From Kitasatospora sp. NBC_01250 (GTDB taxonomy: Bacteria; Actinomycetota; Actinomycetes; Streptomycetales; Streptomycetaceae): a stretch of DNA of 64,000 nucleotides. The translations under genes and the position numbers were made by a program. Positions 30,523 to 38,768 of this stretch are shown here, piece after piece (position 1 is the first letter of the stretch; each line of letters opens with the position of its first letter). Below the pieces are notes generated by a model, which ran no database searches, had not been told where the DNA came from, and saw only the letters and a list, made by a program, of their open reading frames with translations. The DNA lies in the NCBI RefSeq assembly GCF_036226465.1, contig NZ_CP108476.1, positions 1,984,001-2,048,000 on the forward strand. The letters are read 5' to 3'.

Positions 30523-31590
30523 CTACTCCGGGTGGTCGCCCGACGCTATCGCGACCAGCCGGGCGGCCTTGAGCTCGGTCTCGGCCCATTCGCCCTCGGG
30601 GTCGGAGCCCCAGGTGATGCCGGCGCCGGTGCCGAAGTGCAGCAGCGGGGTGCCGGGATCGCTCCGGTCGATCCAGAACGTCCTTATGCCGACCGCGAGT
30701 TCGGCCTCGCCGCGGTCGGCGTCGACCCAGCCGACGGCACCGCAGTAGGGACCGCGGGGGGCGCGTTCCAGGGCGTCGATGATGTGCAGCGCGCTGGACT
30801 TGGGTGCGCCGGTGACCGAGCCGGGCGGGAAGGTGGCGGCGAGCAGCTCGGGCCAGCCGGCGTCGGCCCGCAGCGTGCCCTCGACGGTGGAGACGAGGTG
30901 GACCAGGCCGGGGTGCTTCTCGACCACGCACAGGTCGGGGACGGTGATGCTGCCGGCCGCGCAGGCCTGGCCGAGGTCGTTGCGGACCAGATCGACGATC
31001 ATCACGTTCTCGGCGTGGTCCTTCTCCAGCAGGTCGTGCTCGGTGCGGCCGGTGCCCTTGATCGGCCCGGAGGCGACGGTGCGGCCACGGCGGCTCAGGT
31101 AGAGCTCCGGAGAGGCGGTGGCGATCTCCACGCCGTGCCGGGGCAGCCGGACGGTGCCGGCGTAGGGCGCGGGGTTGCCGTGGGCCAGCAGACCGGTCAG
31201 GGCGTCGATGTCGCTGTGGGCCGGGTCGGGGTCGGGCAGCGGCGCGGTCAGCACCCGGCAGAGGTTGGCCTGGTAGACCTCGCCGGCCGCGATGTGTTCG
31301 CGGATCCGCTGCACGCCCGCGAGGTAGGCGGCGCGGTCGAGCGAGCTGTGCCAGTCGCCGGACCGCGGGCCGCGCCACCGGTCGGCGACCGGGGCGGGTG
31401 TCGGGTCGGAGTGGACCTCGGCGAACCGGGCGCAGGTCAGGCGGCCTTCGAAGTCGTAGGCGACCGCCCACCAGCCCGTGCTCTCCAGTGCGGCGGGATC
31501 GTCGGTGACGTCGAGCAGTCCGGTGGCGAGCCGGCCGCCGAAACGGGCGATCGGCTGGTCGGGACGCGGGGCGGGGCTGGCGCTGGACAC
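30523..31590 (-). CDS. pabB: Aminodeoxychorismate synthase component I (PabB)
   Basis: 355-residue chorismate-utilising enzyme that makes 4-amino-4-deoxychorismate for folate. Recognisable blocks are GEVYQANLCRVL (about 110-121), PIKGTGRTEHD (about 194-204), ENVMIVDLVRNDLG (about 213-226) and FPPGSVTGAPK (about 268-278). No glutaminase domain is present. GTG 31590 is chosen because AGGAGA lies four bases upstream; in-frame codons further up are Arg/Pro-rich and atypical. It pairs with pabC downstream. Confidence 0.88.
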   Translation of the reverse strand: MSSASPAPRPDQPIARFGGRLATGLLDVTDDPAALESTGWWAVAYDFEGRLTCARFAEVHSDPTPAPVADRWRGPRSGDWHSSLDRAAYLAGVQRIREHIAAGEVYQANLCRVLTAPLPDPDPAHSDIDALTGLLAHGNPAPYAGTVRLPRHGVEIATASPELYLSRRGRTVASGPIKGTGRTEHDLLEKDHAENVMIVDLVRNDLGQACAAGSITVPDLCVVEKHPGLVHLVSTVEGTLRADAGWPELLAATFPPGSVTGAPKSSALHIIDALERAPRGPYCGAVGWVDADRGEAELAVGIRTFWIDRSDPGTPLLHFGTGAGITWGSDPEGEWAETELKAARLVAIASGDHPE

Positions 31591-31748
31591 GGTTCTCCTG
31601 CGGGTGGGGCGCGGTGGGTCGAAGTCTAGGCGGCGGCCCGTGCGGGAGCCCGGTTCACCGGCTGACCTGCGGGGACGCCGGGGCCCCTGGCGGGGCCGTG
31701 ATCGGCGGGGCGCACAGGGTGCTCGGCGGCGCACTCCGGATACGGAAT

Positions 31749-31776
31749 TTGAGCTGGCCCAGGTTTCCGCTAAAGT
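31749..31776 (+). promoter_or_regulatory. Promoter upstream of the tRNA-Gly gene
   Basis: TTGAGC (31749-31754) and TAAAGT (31771-31776) are separated by 16 bases and lie about 57 bp before the mature tRNA-Gly. The spacing and hexamers fit a vegetative promoter that may transcribe the whole five-gene tRNA array. Confidence 0.6.
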
Positions 31777-31832
31777 TCAACACGTCGCCGGGAAACGGAG
31801 CCGCCAAAAGCGGGGAAGTGACCGGAAGACAG

Positions 31833-31905
31833 GCGGACGTGGCTCAGTTGGTAGAGCATCACCTTGCCAAGGTGAGGGTCGCGAGTTCGAATCTCGTCGT
31901 CCGCT
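31833..31905 (+). tRNA. tRNA-Gly, anticodon GCC
   Basis: 73-nt cloverleaf with acceptor GCGGACG/CGTCCGC, anticodon loop TTGCCAA (GCC) and discriminator T. CCA is not encoded. It is first in an array of five tRNA genes on the plus strand. Confidence 0.95.
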
Positions 31906-31958
31906 CGGTGAAGGACAGCATGATCGTTCTTCCTGATATGGTTCAACCGAAGTTGCCT

Positions 31959-32032
31959 GGTGGAGTGGCCGAGAGGCGAGGCAACGGCCTGCAAAGCCGT
32001 CTACACGGGTTCAAATCCCGTCTCCACCTCCA
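31959..32032 (+). tRNA. tRNA-Cys, anticodon GCA
   Basis: 74-nt gene with acceptor GGTGGAG/CTCCACC, anticodon loop CTGCAAA (GCA) and an encoded CCA end (32030-32032). The encoded CCA distinguishes it from the other tRNAs in the window. Confidence 0.95.
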
Positions 32033-32062
32033 GAGGTCCCCCGGCCTGCCGGGGGTCTTCCC

Positions 32063-32134
<72 letters not shown>

Positions 32135-32229
32135 CACAGGCCCTTCGGGGCCCTGGTCCCTCAGGACCGCAGGTCACGGCTCGCACCGTGGCCACCAGCC
32201 GGAACACCGTCGGAGACGTCGGTGAGCAG

Positions 32230-32301
<72 letters not shown>

Positions 32302-32379
32302 CGCAGGCCCCTCGGGGCCTCCGATCACGGTCGCACCGTGGTCACCAGCCAGAACGCTGTCGGCAACGTCGGCGGACCG

Positions 32380-32451
<72 letters not shown>

Positions 32452-32461
32452 CCGGAGAGTT

Positions 32462-32496
32462 CAAGGGCCGGATCCTCATCGAGGGTCCGGCCCTTG
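32462..32496 (+). terminator. Terminator of the tRNA array
   Basis: An 11-bp perfect outer stem (32462-32472 with 32486-32496) continues through one T-G wobble into CCTC/GAGG around an ATC loop. It ends the five-tRNA array. Confidence 0.75.
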
Positions 32497-32681
32497 GGCG
32501 TTGGGGCGGCCTCACCCGTACCCGACCGGCTACGCACGGACGAGTGCCGTGGCCCGACGCCCTCACCGACGTCCGGCCACGGCACTCGTTGGTTGGCCGG
32601 CGCGCTCCTTCGCTTGTCGCCCGTCCGCGTGTCCCCGCGAAGGCGCACCGCCGGCCGGCGTCCGATCCCTGTCCCCTGGGA

Positions 32682-32903
32682 TCAGCGCCCGATCAGTTGG
32701 GCCACCGCCCTGGTCTGGGTGACCATCTGCTCCCACCCGCCGAAGAGCATCATCAGCGCGATCGCACAGGGCAGCGCGATCGCCAGCGCGACGGCCGGGT
32801 GGCGCTGCTCGCGGCTGGAGCCGCTCCGCGTGCGCTGCAGCCACTGGATGCGGTCGGCGACCGGTCGCCGGTGCTCGCGGGCGCCGGTGAACTGCGTTGC
32901 CAT
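32682..32903 (-). CDS. Small single-pass membrane protein
   Basis: 73-residue hypothetical protein. The first ~35 residues are basic and soluble; one hydrophobic helix lies at about 38-58 (VALAIALPCAIALMMLFGGW). No motif is recognised. GGAG about nine bases before ATG 32903 gives moderate support. It is transcribed away from the kinase gene. Confidence 0.5.
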   Translation of the reverse strand: MATQFTGAREHRRPVADRIQWLQRTRSGSSREQRHPAVALAIALPCAIALMMLFGGWEQMVTQTRAVAQLIGR

Positions 32904-33362
32904 GATCCTGCTCCTGCCCCGGTGCGCGTCGTCTGGATGTCGTGGGTGGGTCGGTCAAAGGAGCGGTGGACGGAAACCTCGGGGGACGAGCACTCCGTCC
33001 ACCGCTGAGATCAACACTAGGCGGGGGCAAGGGTCGTGGCGTCATGCCCGCGTATCGTTCGCCAGCGGTCCGGGAGGATGACGACGGGTCGTCGGACGTA
33101 CTACCGCAGAGGGAGGAAGCGGGCTGTCAACCCCCGAGGGAACCCTGAGAGACAGCCCTGAGGGCCCGCTCCGGCAGGGCGCTGCGACCGTCCGGTGACA
33201 GCTCGTCACGGACATCGGACAATCCCACCGGCGGTTCGCGTGTTGCGTATCAGCACACCGCAGCCGACAGTCCGTAAGCTGTGCCCCGACAGCAACTGAC
33301 GATGCCCCAGTCTGCGGGGCCCACCTCACGGGTTGCCCACCTCACGGGCTGACGGGGACGAC
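32904..33362. other. Divergent intergenic region before the kinase gene
   Basis: 459 bp without a supported gene. Just before the kinase start there are two adjacent 16-base near-identical units, GCCCACCTCACGGGYT at 33319-33334 and 33335-33350. I could not identify promoter hexamers with normal spacing. Confidence 0.6.
33319..33350. repeat. Tandem 16-bp direct repeat upstream of the kinase
   Basis: Two abutting copies of GCCCACCTCACGGGTT/CT (33319-33334, 33335-33350), differing at one base, end 12 bp before the kinase ATG and overlap its likely leader. They could be a regulator site or simple slippage. Confidence 0.7.
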
Positions 33363-35480
33363 ATGGCGATGATGCGGCTGAGGCGTGAGGACCCCCGCAT
33401 CGTCGGCCCGTACCGGTTGCACCGGCGACTCGGTGCCGGCGGGATGGGCGTGGTCTACCTGGGCTCCGACCGCAAGGGCCAGCGGGTCGCACTGAAGCTG
33501 ATCAGGGCCGAGCTGGCCGAGGACGCGGAGTTCCGCACCCGGTTCGCCCGCGAGGTCGCCGCCGCCTCCCGGATCAGGGCGGGCTGCACCGCCCGGGTGG
33601 TCGGCTCCGACCTGGAGGCGGACCGTCCCTGGCTGGCCACGGCCTACGTGCCCGGGCCCTCGCTGTACAAGCGGGTCGGGGACGAGGGGCCGCTGCCCTG
33701 GCCCGAGGTGGCCCGGATCGGCGCGGCGCTCGCGGACGGGCTGGTGAAGGTCCACGAGGCGGGTGTGGTGCACCGCGACCTCAAGCCCTCGAACATCCTG
33801 CTCTCCCCCAAGGGACCGCGGATCATCGACTTCGGCATCGCGTGGTCGCGCGGTGCCAGCACCCTGACGCACGTCGGCACCGCGGTCGGCTCGCCCGGCT
33901 TCCTGGCCCCCGAGCAGGTGCGCGGGGTGGCCGTGACGCCGGCCACCGACGTCTTCGCGTTCGGGGCCACCCTGGCGTACGCGCTCACCGGTGACACGCC
34001 GTTCGGCTCCGGCGCCTCCTCGGAGGTGATGCTCTACCGCGTGGTGCACGAGGAGCCGGATCTCTCCGAGGTGCCCGCACCGCTCGCGCCGCTGGTCGGG
34101 GCCTGCCTGGCCAAGGAGCCGCTGGACCGCCCCGGCGCCGCCCACCTGCACGAGCGGCTCAGCGAGTTGGCCGCCCGGGCGGCGGGCGGCGGGCGGGTGC
34201 GAACCGGCGCGAGCGGCACCGCGGCACCGGCTCCCGCGGCGGCCGTCCCGACGCGTGAGCACGAGCACGGCGGACCGGCGCGGGAGGGCGCCGGGCGGGA
34301 GGCGGCCGTGCGGGAGGCCGAGCGGGCCGAGCGGGTGGCCCGGGAGGCCGACGAGGCGCGCGCCCAGGGCCGGCCTCGGTTCGCGCGCTCGCAGCCCTAC
34401 CCGACGCCGCACGGTGCCGGGAGCACCGGCCAGGGAGCGGCCGGCCCCGCCGCGGCCAGAGCCGCCCAGCCGGTGCGCACGCCCGGGCCGGGCGAGCACC
34501 AGGGCGGACGCCCCGTGGTGGCCACACCGCCCGGCGGGCGGCCGGTTCGGCCGGCCGGCGGCGGGCGTCCGCAGCCGCGCGACCGCCAGCACACCCCGCC
34601 GCCCGGTCGGCCGTTGAACCCGCGGCAGCGGCTGCTGCGGCAGCGCGTGGTGGTCTTCATCACCGTGACGATCGGGGTGGCGCTGGCCATCGCCGCCGCG
34701 CAGGGCTGTGAGAACCGGCATTCGCAGGGTCTGCCGCCGCCGGCCGTCGCGCCGAGCACGGCGGCGGCCAGCACGCCGACCGGCGGCGACCCGAGCGGCG
34801 CGAACAGCGCCTCGGACCCGGCGGGCGGCGCCGGGGCGAACGCGGCGTCCGGCCCGGGCGGGGTCGAGGCGGCTGCTCCCGGGCCGGCGATCGGGCTGTC
34901 GGCGGACGGCGTCCAGCCCTCGCCGCCGGTGGCCCCGGCGGCCCGCACCAGCGGTGGCACCGGCAGCCCGGTGCCCTCGGGCGCGGCCGGGTTCGGGCCG
35001 GCCACCGCCGCGGGGCCGGCCGTGGACTGGCCCGACCGCAGCTACGCCGACCCCGCCGGCGGCCCGGCGATCGCGCTGCGCGGCGGCCGTTCGGCCGATC
35101 CGGCGCCCGGCGCGCCGGTGGTCACCCTGGCCGGCGTGCTGCCCGCCCGCTACCACGGCACCCCCGCCGCCGTGGTGGTGCTGCGGCGCACCGAGGGCTC
35201 GGTCCCCGTGGACCTGGTGGAGCTCTTCGGCTTCAACGGCGACACCCCCGTTCCGCTGACCGCCCGCAGCTCCGCCGCCGACCCGCTCTCCACCGCCAGC
35301 TGGCACCTGGAGGAGGGTGCCCTGGTGCGGGAGGAGCGGGTGACCCAGACCGGTGCCACGGCCAGCACCCGCTACACCGTGCGGGCGGACGGCACGCTGG
35401 ACGAGTCCTGGCCGGGCGCGGGCATCAGCGGCGGCACCGGAACCGGGCCGCGCGCCGCGGCGGCTGCCAGCGCGGGCTGA
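33363..35480 (+). CDS. Receptor-type Ser/Thr protein kinase (PknB-like)
   Basis: 705-residue membrane kinase. The catalytic domain (about 17-285) is complete: glycine loop GAGGMGVVYLG (24-34), K45 in VALKLI, HRDLKPSN (137-144, D139) and DFG (156-158). A long Pro/Ala/Arg-rich juxtamembrane linker leads to one membrane helix (about 429-450), and the C-terminal ~250 residues are extracellular. That external part has no PASTA repeats, is Ala/Gly/Pro-rich and then forms a small globular domain (about 560-690). ATG 33363 follows GGGGAC. The signal it senses is unknown. Confidence 0.92.
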   Translation: MAMMRLRREDPRIVGPYRLHRRLGAGGMGVVYLGSDRKGQRVALKLIRAELAEDAEFRTRFAREVAAASRIRAGCTARVVGSDLEADRPWLATAYVPGPSLYKRVGDEGPLPWPEVARIGAALADGLVKVHEAGVVHRDLKPSNILLSPKGPRIIDFGIAWSRGASTLTHVGTAVGSPGFLAPEQVRGVAVTPATDVFAFGATLAYALTGDTPFGSGASSEVMLYRVVHEEPDLSEVPAPLAPLVGACLAKEPLDRPGAAHLHERLSELAARAAGGGRVRTGASGTAAPAPAAAVPTREHEHGGPAREGAGREAAVREAERAERVAREADEARAQGRPRFARSQPYPTPHGAGSTGQGAAGPAAARAAQPVRTPGPGEHQGGRPVVATPPGGRPVRPAGGGRPQPRDRQHTPPPGRPLNPRQRLLRQRVVVFITVTIGVALAIAAAQGCENRHSQGLPPPAVAPSTAAASTPTGGDPSGANSASDPAGGAGANAASGPGGVEAAAPGPAIGLSADGVQPSPPVAPAARTSGGTGSPVPSGAAGFGPATAAGPAVDWPDRSYADPAGGPAIALRGGRSADPAPGAPVVTLAGVLPARYHGTPAAVVVLRRTEGSVPVDLVELFGFNGDTPVPLTARSSAADPLSTASWHLEEGALVREERVTQTGATASTRYTVRADGTLDESWPGAGISGGTGTGPRAAAAASAG

Positions 35481-35588
35481 CGGCGCGGGCCTGGGCCGAG
35501 GGGCGCGTTGGAGCGCAGGGGGCGTGGTCGGGGTTTGCCACGGGCGCCGGGGTTCTGACTGTCGGTGATGGATGCGAGACTCTGCGGC

Positions 35589-36545
35589 ATGAAACGGATG
35601 CCGCCCGATCCCGACCGTCTGGAGCAGTACCAGCAGCGGCTGCGAGAGTTCGCCGCGAGACCGCCGTATCCGGTGCACGGGCTGCGGCGGCCGGTCGTGG
35701 TGCCCGCCGTCCTGGCCGGCTGGGAGACCGAGGACGAGGTGACGGTCGCCGCCACCCTGGCCTACGGCGACTGGCGGGAGACCGACGGCCCCTATCTCAC
35801 CGTGACCACCGAGCCGCCGGGCAGTGCCGGGCAGCCGGCCGATCTGCTCAAGGCCCTGCTGCGCGAGATCCGCAACGGCCGGCTGCCGCACACCCGGGCG
35901 GAGCCGATACGCCGGACGTCACCGCAGGGCGAGCTGTGCCTGCTGGGCGGCAGTTGGGCGCTGCGCACGGCGGTCGGCGATCAGGCGGTGACGGTGCTCG
36001 GGCACGGCCCCTCCCCCGAGGACGTCGAACTCGGCCCGGTGGCGGACCTGCTGCCCTACGTGCTGGAGCGCAACGTGCAGATCGCCCGTCTCGCGGCCGG
36101 GCAGCGTACGCTGCCCGAGCCGCAGTTGCCGCCGGCCTCGGGGGTGGCGGCGGTGCGGGCCTTCCTGGAGACCTTCGTGCCGGGCGGCCCGGACGCCGGC
36201 GCGGCCTACCGGGCGCTGGCCCGCCGTGCGGTGGCGGAGCTGGCCAAGGTACTGGAGTGCGATTCCGAGCAGGCCGAGGACCAGCTCTACTCGATGGTCA
36301 ACCAGCTCTCCCAACTGCGCCTGAAGGTGCCCTGGTTCACCGAGCGGGACGGACCGCGGGCAGCGGCCCTGGAGGAGCTGCTGCGGTACGTCGGGCTGCG
36401 CCAGCCGGTGGCCAGCGAGACCGCGCAGCTGCGCTGGGAGCGGTACTGGGCGGCCCAGCAGCGGGCGACGGACGAGAACTCGGCGCAGTTGCTGGCCCAC
36501 TGGGTGCAGGCCTGGGTGGAGTGGGCGGCCGAGCGGGGCAACTGA
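35589..36545 (+). CDS. Hypothetical protein, 318 residues
   Basis: Soluble protein of unknown family. Its N-terminal half has a run of beta-like segments (VPAVLAGWETEDEVTVAATLAYGDW) and the C-terminal half is helical with many Arg/Gln/Glu. No catalytic motif, signal peptide or membrane helix is evident. ATG 35589 is used; a GTG at 35565 is also in frame. It lies 108 bp after the kinase and could be a co-transcribed effector, but nothing in the sequence proves that. It converges on the SpoU methyltransferase gene with a 7-bp gap. Confidence 0.65.
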   Translation: MKRMPPDPDRLEQYQQRLREFAARPPYPVHGLRRPVVVPAVLAGWETEDEVTVAATLAYGDWRETDGPYLTVTTEPPGSAGQPADLLKALLREIRNGRLPHTRAEPIRRTSPQGELCLLGGSWALRTAVGDQAVTVLGHGPSPEDVELGPVADLLPYVLERNVQIARLAAGQRTLPEPQLPPASGVAAVRAFLETFVPGGPDAGAAYRALARRAVAELAKVLECDSEQAEDQLYSMVNQLSQLRLKVPWFTERDGPRAAALEELLRYVGLRQPVASETAQLRWERYWAAQQRATDENSAQLLAHWVQAWVEWAAERGN

Positions 36546-36552
36546 CCAGCCG

Positions 36553-37359
36553 TCAGCCTGCGTTGACGGCGTAGAAGGCGACGGCCGCCGCCGCGCCGAC
36601 GTTGAGCGAGTCGATGCCGTGCGCCATCGGGATCCGCACGCGCTGGTCGGCGGCGGCCAGCGCCTGGTCCGTCAGCCCGTCGCCCTCGGCGCCGAGCATC
36701 AGCGCGGCCTTGGGCAGGCGGTGCGGGGCGGCAGCGGCGAGCTCGACCGAGCCCTCGGCGGGGGTGAGGGCGAGCAGGTGGAAGCCCGCGTCGCGCAGGG
36801 TGGCCAGCGAGCCGGGCCACGGGTCGAGCCGGGCGTAGGGGACGGAGAAGACGGCGCCCATCGAGGTCTTGACCGCCCGCCGGTAGAGCGGGTCAGCGCA
36901 GTCCGGGGAGAGCAGCACCGCGTCCATGCCGAGGGCAGCGGCGCTGCGGAAGATCGCGCCGAGGTTGGTGTGGTCCACCAGCCCTTCGAGCACGGCGATC
37001 CGGCCCGCGCCGGTCAGCACCTCCAGCACGTCGGGCAGCGGCTTGCGGGCCATCGAGGCGAGCGCGCCGCGGTGCACGTGGTAGCCGGTCACCTGCTCGG
37101 CGAGCCCGGGTTCGACCAGGTGCACCGGGGCGTCGGCCTCGGCGATCACGTCGGCCATCACCTCCAGCCACTTGGCGGTCAGCAGCATCGAGCGCATCTC
37201 GTACCCGGCGGCGAGCGCCCGGCGGATCACCTTCTCGCCCTCGGCGATGAACAGCCCCTCGGCCGGTTCGCGGCGACGGCGCAGTTCGACGTCGGTCAGG
37301 TCGGTGTAGTCGGCCAGCCGGGGGTCGGCGGGATCGGTGATGGTCTGCGGCTCGGTCAT
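36553..37359 (-). CDS. SpoU/TrmH-family RNA 2'-O-methyltransferase
   Basis: 268-residue SPOUT-class methyltransferase. The N-terminal RNA-binding part (about 1-95) precedes the knotted SAM-binding domain with VDHTNLGAIFRSAAALG (about 128-144), MLGAEGDGLTD (about 222-232) and IPMAHGIDSLNVGAAAAV (about 243-260), which are motifs I-III of the SpoU family. The target nucleotide (23S rRNA or tRNA) cannot be told from sequence. It is downstream of the cysG-type gene but separated by about 40 bp. Confidence 0.87.
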   Translation of the reverse strand: MTEPQTITDPADPRLADYTDLTDVELRRRREPAEGLFIAEGEKVIRRALAAGYEMRSMLLTAKWLEVMADVIAEADAPVHLVEPGLAEQVTGYHVHRGALASMARKPLPDVLEVLTGAGRIAVLEGLVDHTNLGAIFRSAAALGMDAVLLSPDCADPLYRRAVKTSMGAVFSVPYARLDPWPGSLATLRDAGFHLLALTPAEGSVELAAAAPHRLPKAALMLGAEGDGLTDQALAAADQRVRIPMAHGIDSLNVGAAAAVAFYAVNAG

Positions 37360-37402
37360 GCTGCTCTCGGGGGGCTGTGTCGGCGGGGTGTCTGGCGGCG
37401 GA

Positions 37403-38653
37403 TCAGGCCGTGCGGGTGGCGGGGTCGAGGACGTGCACCACGTCGCCGACCACGATGACCGCCGGCGGGCGCACGCCCTGGGCGGCGACGGTGTCGGCCA
37501 CCGTGCCGAGGGTCGTGTCGAGCCGGCGCTGGGTGGCCGTGGTGCCCTCCTGGACCACCGCGACCGGCGTGCTCGCCGCGCGGCCGCCGGCGATCAGCCG
37601 GGCGGCGATGGCGCCGATCCGCTCGACCGCCATCAGCAGCACGAGCGTGCCGGTCATCCCCGCCAGCGCCTCCCAGTTGACCAGCGAACGCGGGTCCTCC
37701 GGCGCGACGTGGCCGGAGACCACGGTGAACTCGTGGGTCATGCCGCGGTGGGTGACCGGGATGCCGGCGGCGGCCGGCACGCTGATCGAGCTGGAGATGC
37801 CGGGCACCACCGTCACTGGTATGCCGGCTTCGGCGCAGGCCAGCAGCTCCTCGCCGCCGCGGCCGTAGACATAGGGGTCGCCGCCCTTGAGCCGGACCAC
37901 GAACCGGCCGGCCTTGGCGTGCTCGATCAGCGTCCGGTTGATCGCCTCCTGGGCCATCGCGCGGCCGTAGGGGATCTTGGAGGCGTCGACCACCTCGACG
38001 TGCGGCGGGAGTTCGGCGAGCAGCTCGCGCGGGGCCAGCCGGTCGGCGACCACCACGTCGGCGTCGGCGAGCAGCCGGCGGCCCCGCACCGTGATCAGGT
38101 CCGGGTCACCGGGGCCGCCGCCGACCAGCGCCACACCGGCCGTGCGCTGCCGGTACTGGCGGGCGCTGAGGCTGCCGTCCCGCAGGCCCTCGACGATGGT
38201 GGTGCGCAGCGCGGCCGAGTGGCGCGGGTCGCCGGTCAGCACGGCGACGGTGGTGCCCTCGTCGTGGCCGGTGGCGGGGGTCCAGGCGGTGGCCACCGCC
38301 GCGTCGTCGCTGCGGGCGCAGAAGACCCGGCGGCGTTCGGCCTCGGCGCTGACCGCCTCGTTGACGGCGTGGTCGTCGGTGGCGACCAGCACGTACCAGG
38401 CCTCGGCCAGGTCGCCGTCCGCGTAGCCGCGCTGCTGCCAGTCGATCTCGCCGGCGTCCGCCATCGCCTGGACGGCGGGGGTGGTGGTCGGGGAGATCAG
38501 CTCGACCCGGGCCCCGGCTGCGATCAGCGCGGGCAGCCGGCGCTGGGCCACCTGGCCGCCGCCGACCACCACGACCCGTCGGCCGGTCAGCAGCAGCCCC
38601 ACGGGGTAGGGGGTGCGCCCCTCGGTGCTCGGGTGCGGGTTCGGCGCGGTCAT
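37403..38653 (-). CDS. Uroporphyrinogen-III C-methyltransferase fused to precorrin-2 dehydrogenase (CysG-type)
   Basis: 416-residue two-domain enzyme of siroheme and cobalamin synthesis. The N-terminal NAD-binding domain (about 18-160) begins with VVVVGGGQVAQRRL (27-40), matching precorrin-2 dehydrogenase/ferrochelatase. The SUMT methyltransferase starts at GVALVGGGPGDPDLIT (about 173) and has VRLKGGDPYVYGRGGEE (about 246-262). The C-terminal domain would methylate uroporphyrinogen III with two SAM. It opens the cob block upstream of cobT, although a hairpin separates them. Confidence 0.88.
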   Translation of the reverse strand: MTAPNPHPSTEGRTPYPVGLLLTGRRVVVVGGGQVAQRRLPALIAAGARVELISPTTTPAVQAMADAGEIDWQQRGYADGDLAEAWYVLVATDDHAVNEAVSAEAERRRVFCARSDDAAVATAWTPATGHDEGTTVAVLTGDPRHSAALRTTIVEGLRDGSLSARQYRQRTAGVALVGGGPGDPDLITVRGRRLLADADVVVADRLAPRELLAELPPHVEVVDASKIPYGRAMAQEAINRTLIEHAKAGRFVVRLKGGDPYVYGRGGEELLACAEAGIPVTVVPGISSSISVPAAAGIPVTHRGMTHEFTVVSGHVAPEDPRSLVNWEALAGMTGTLVLLMAVERIGAIAARLIAGGRAASTPVAVVQEGTTATQRRLDTTLGTVADTVAAQGVRPPAVIVVGDVVHVLDPATRTA

Positions 38654-38719
38654 CTGGCTACTCCTGAGCTGGTGAGGGGTCGGTCGCAGGGTGTGTCGCG
38701 GCGGGGTGCGGCAACACGG

Positions 38720-38753
38720 CCCCGTACCGGCACGCCCTCGGGCCGGTACGGGG
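38720..38753 (-). terminator. Hairpin after the bluB-cobT fusion gene
   Basis: Perfect 12-bp inverted repeat (38720-38731 with 38742-38753) with a 10-base loop, between the fusion-gene stop and the cysG-type gene start. Confidence 0.7.
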
Positions 38754-38768
38754 TCGGGAGGTGGGAAC

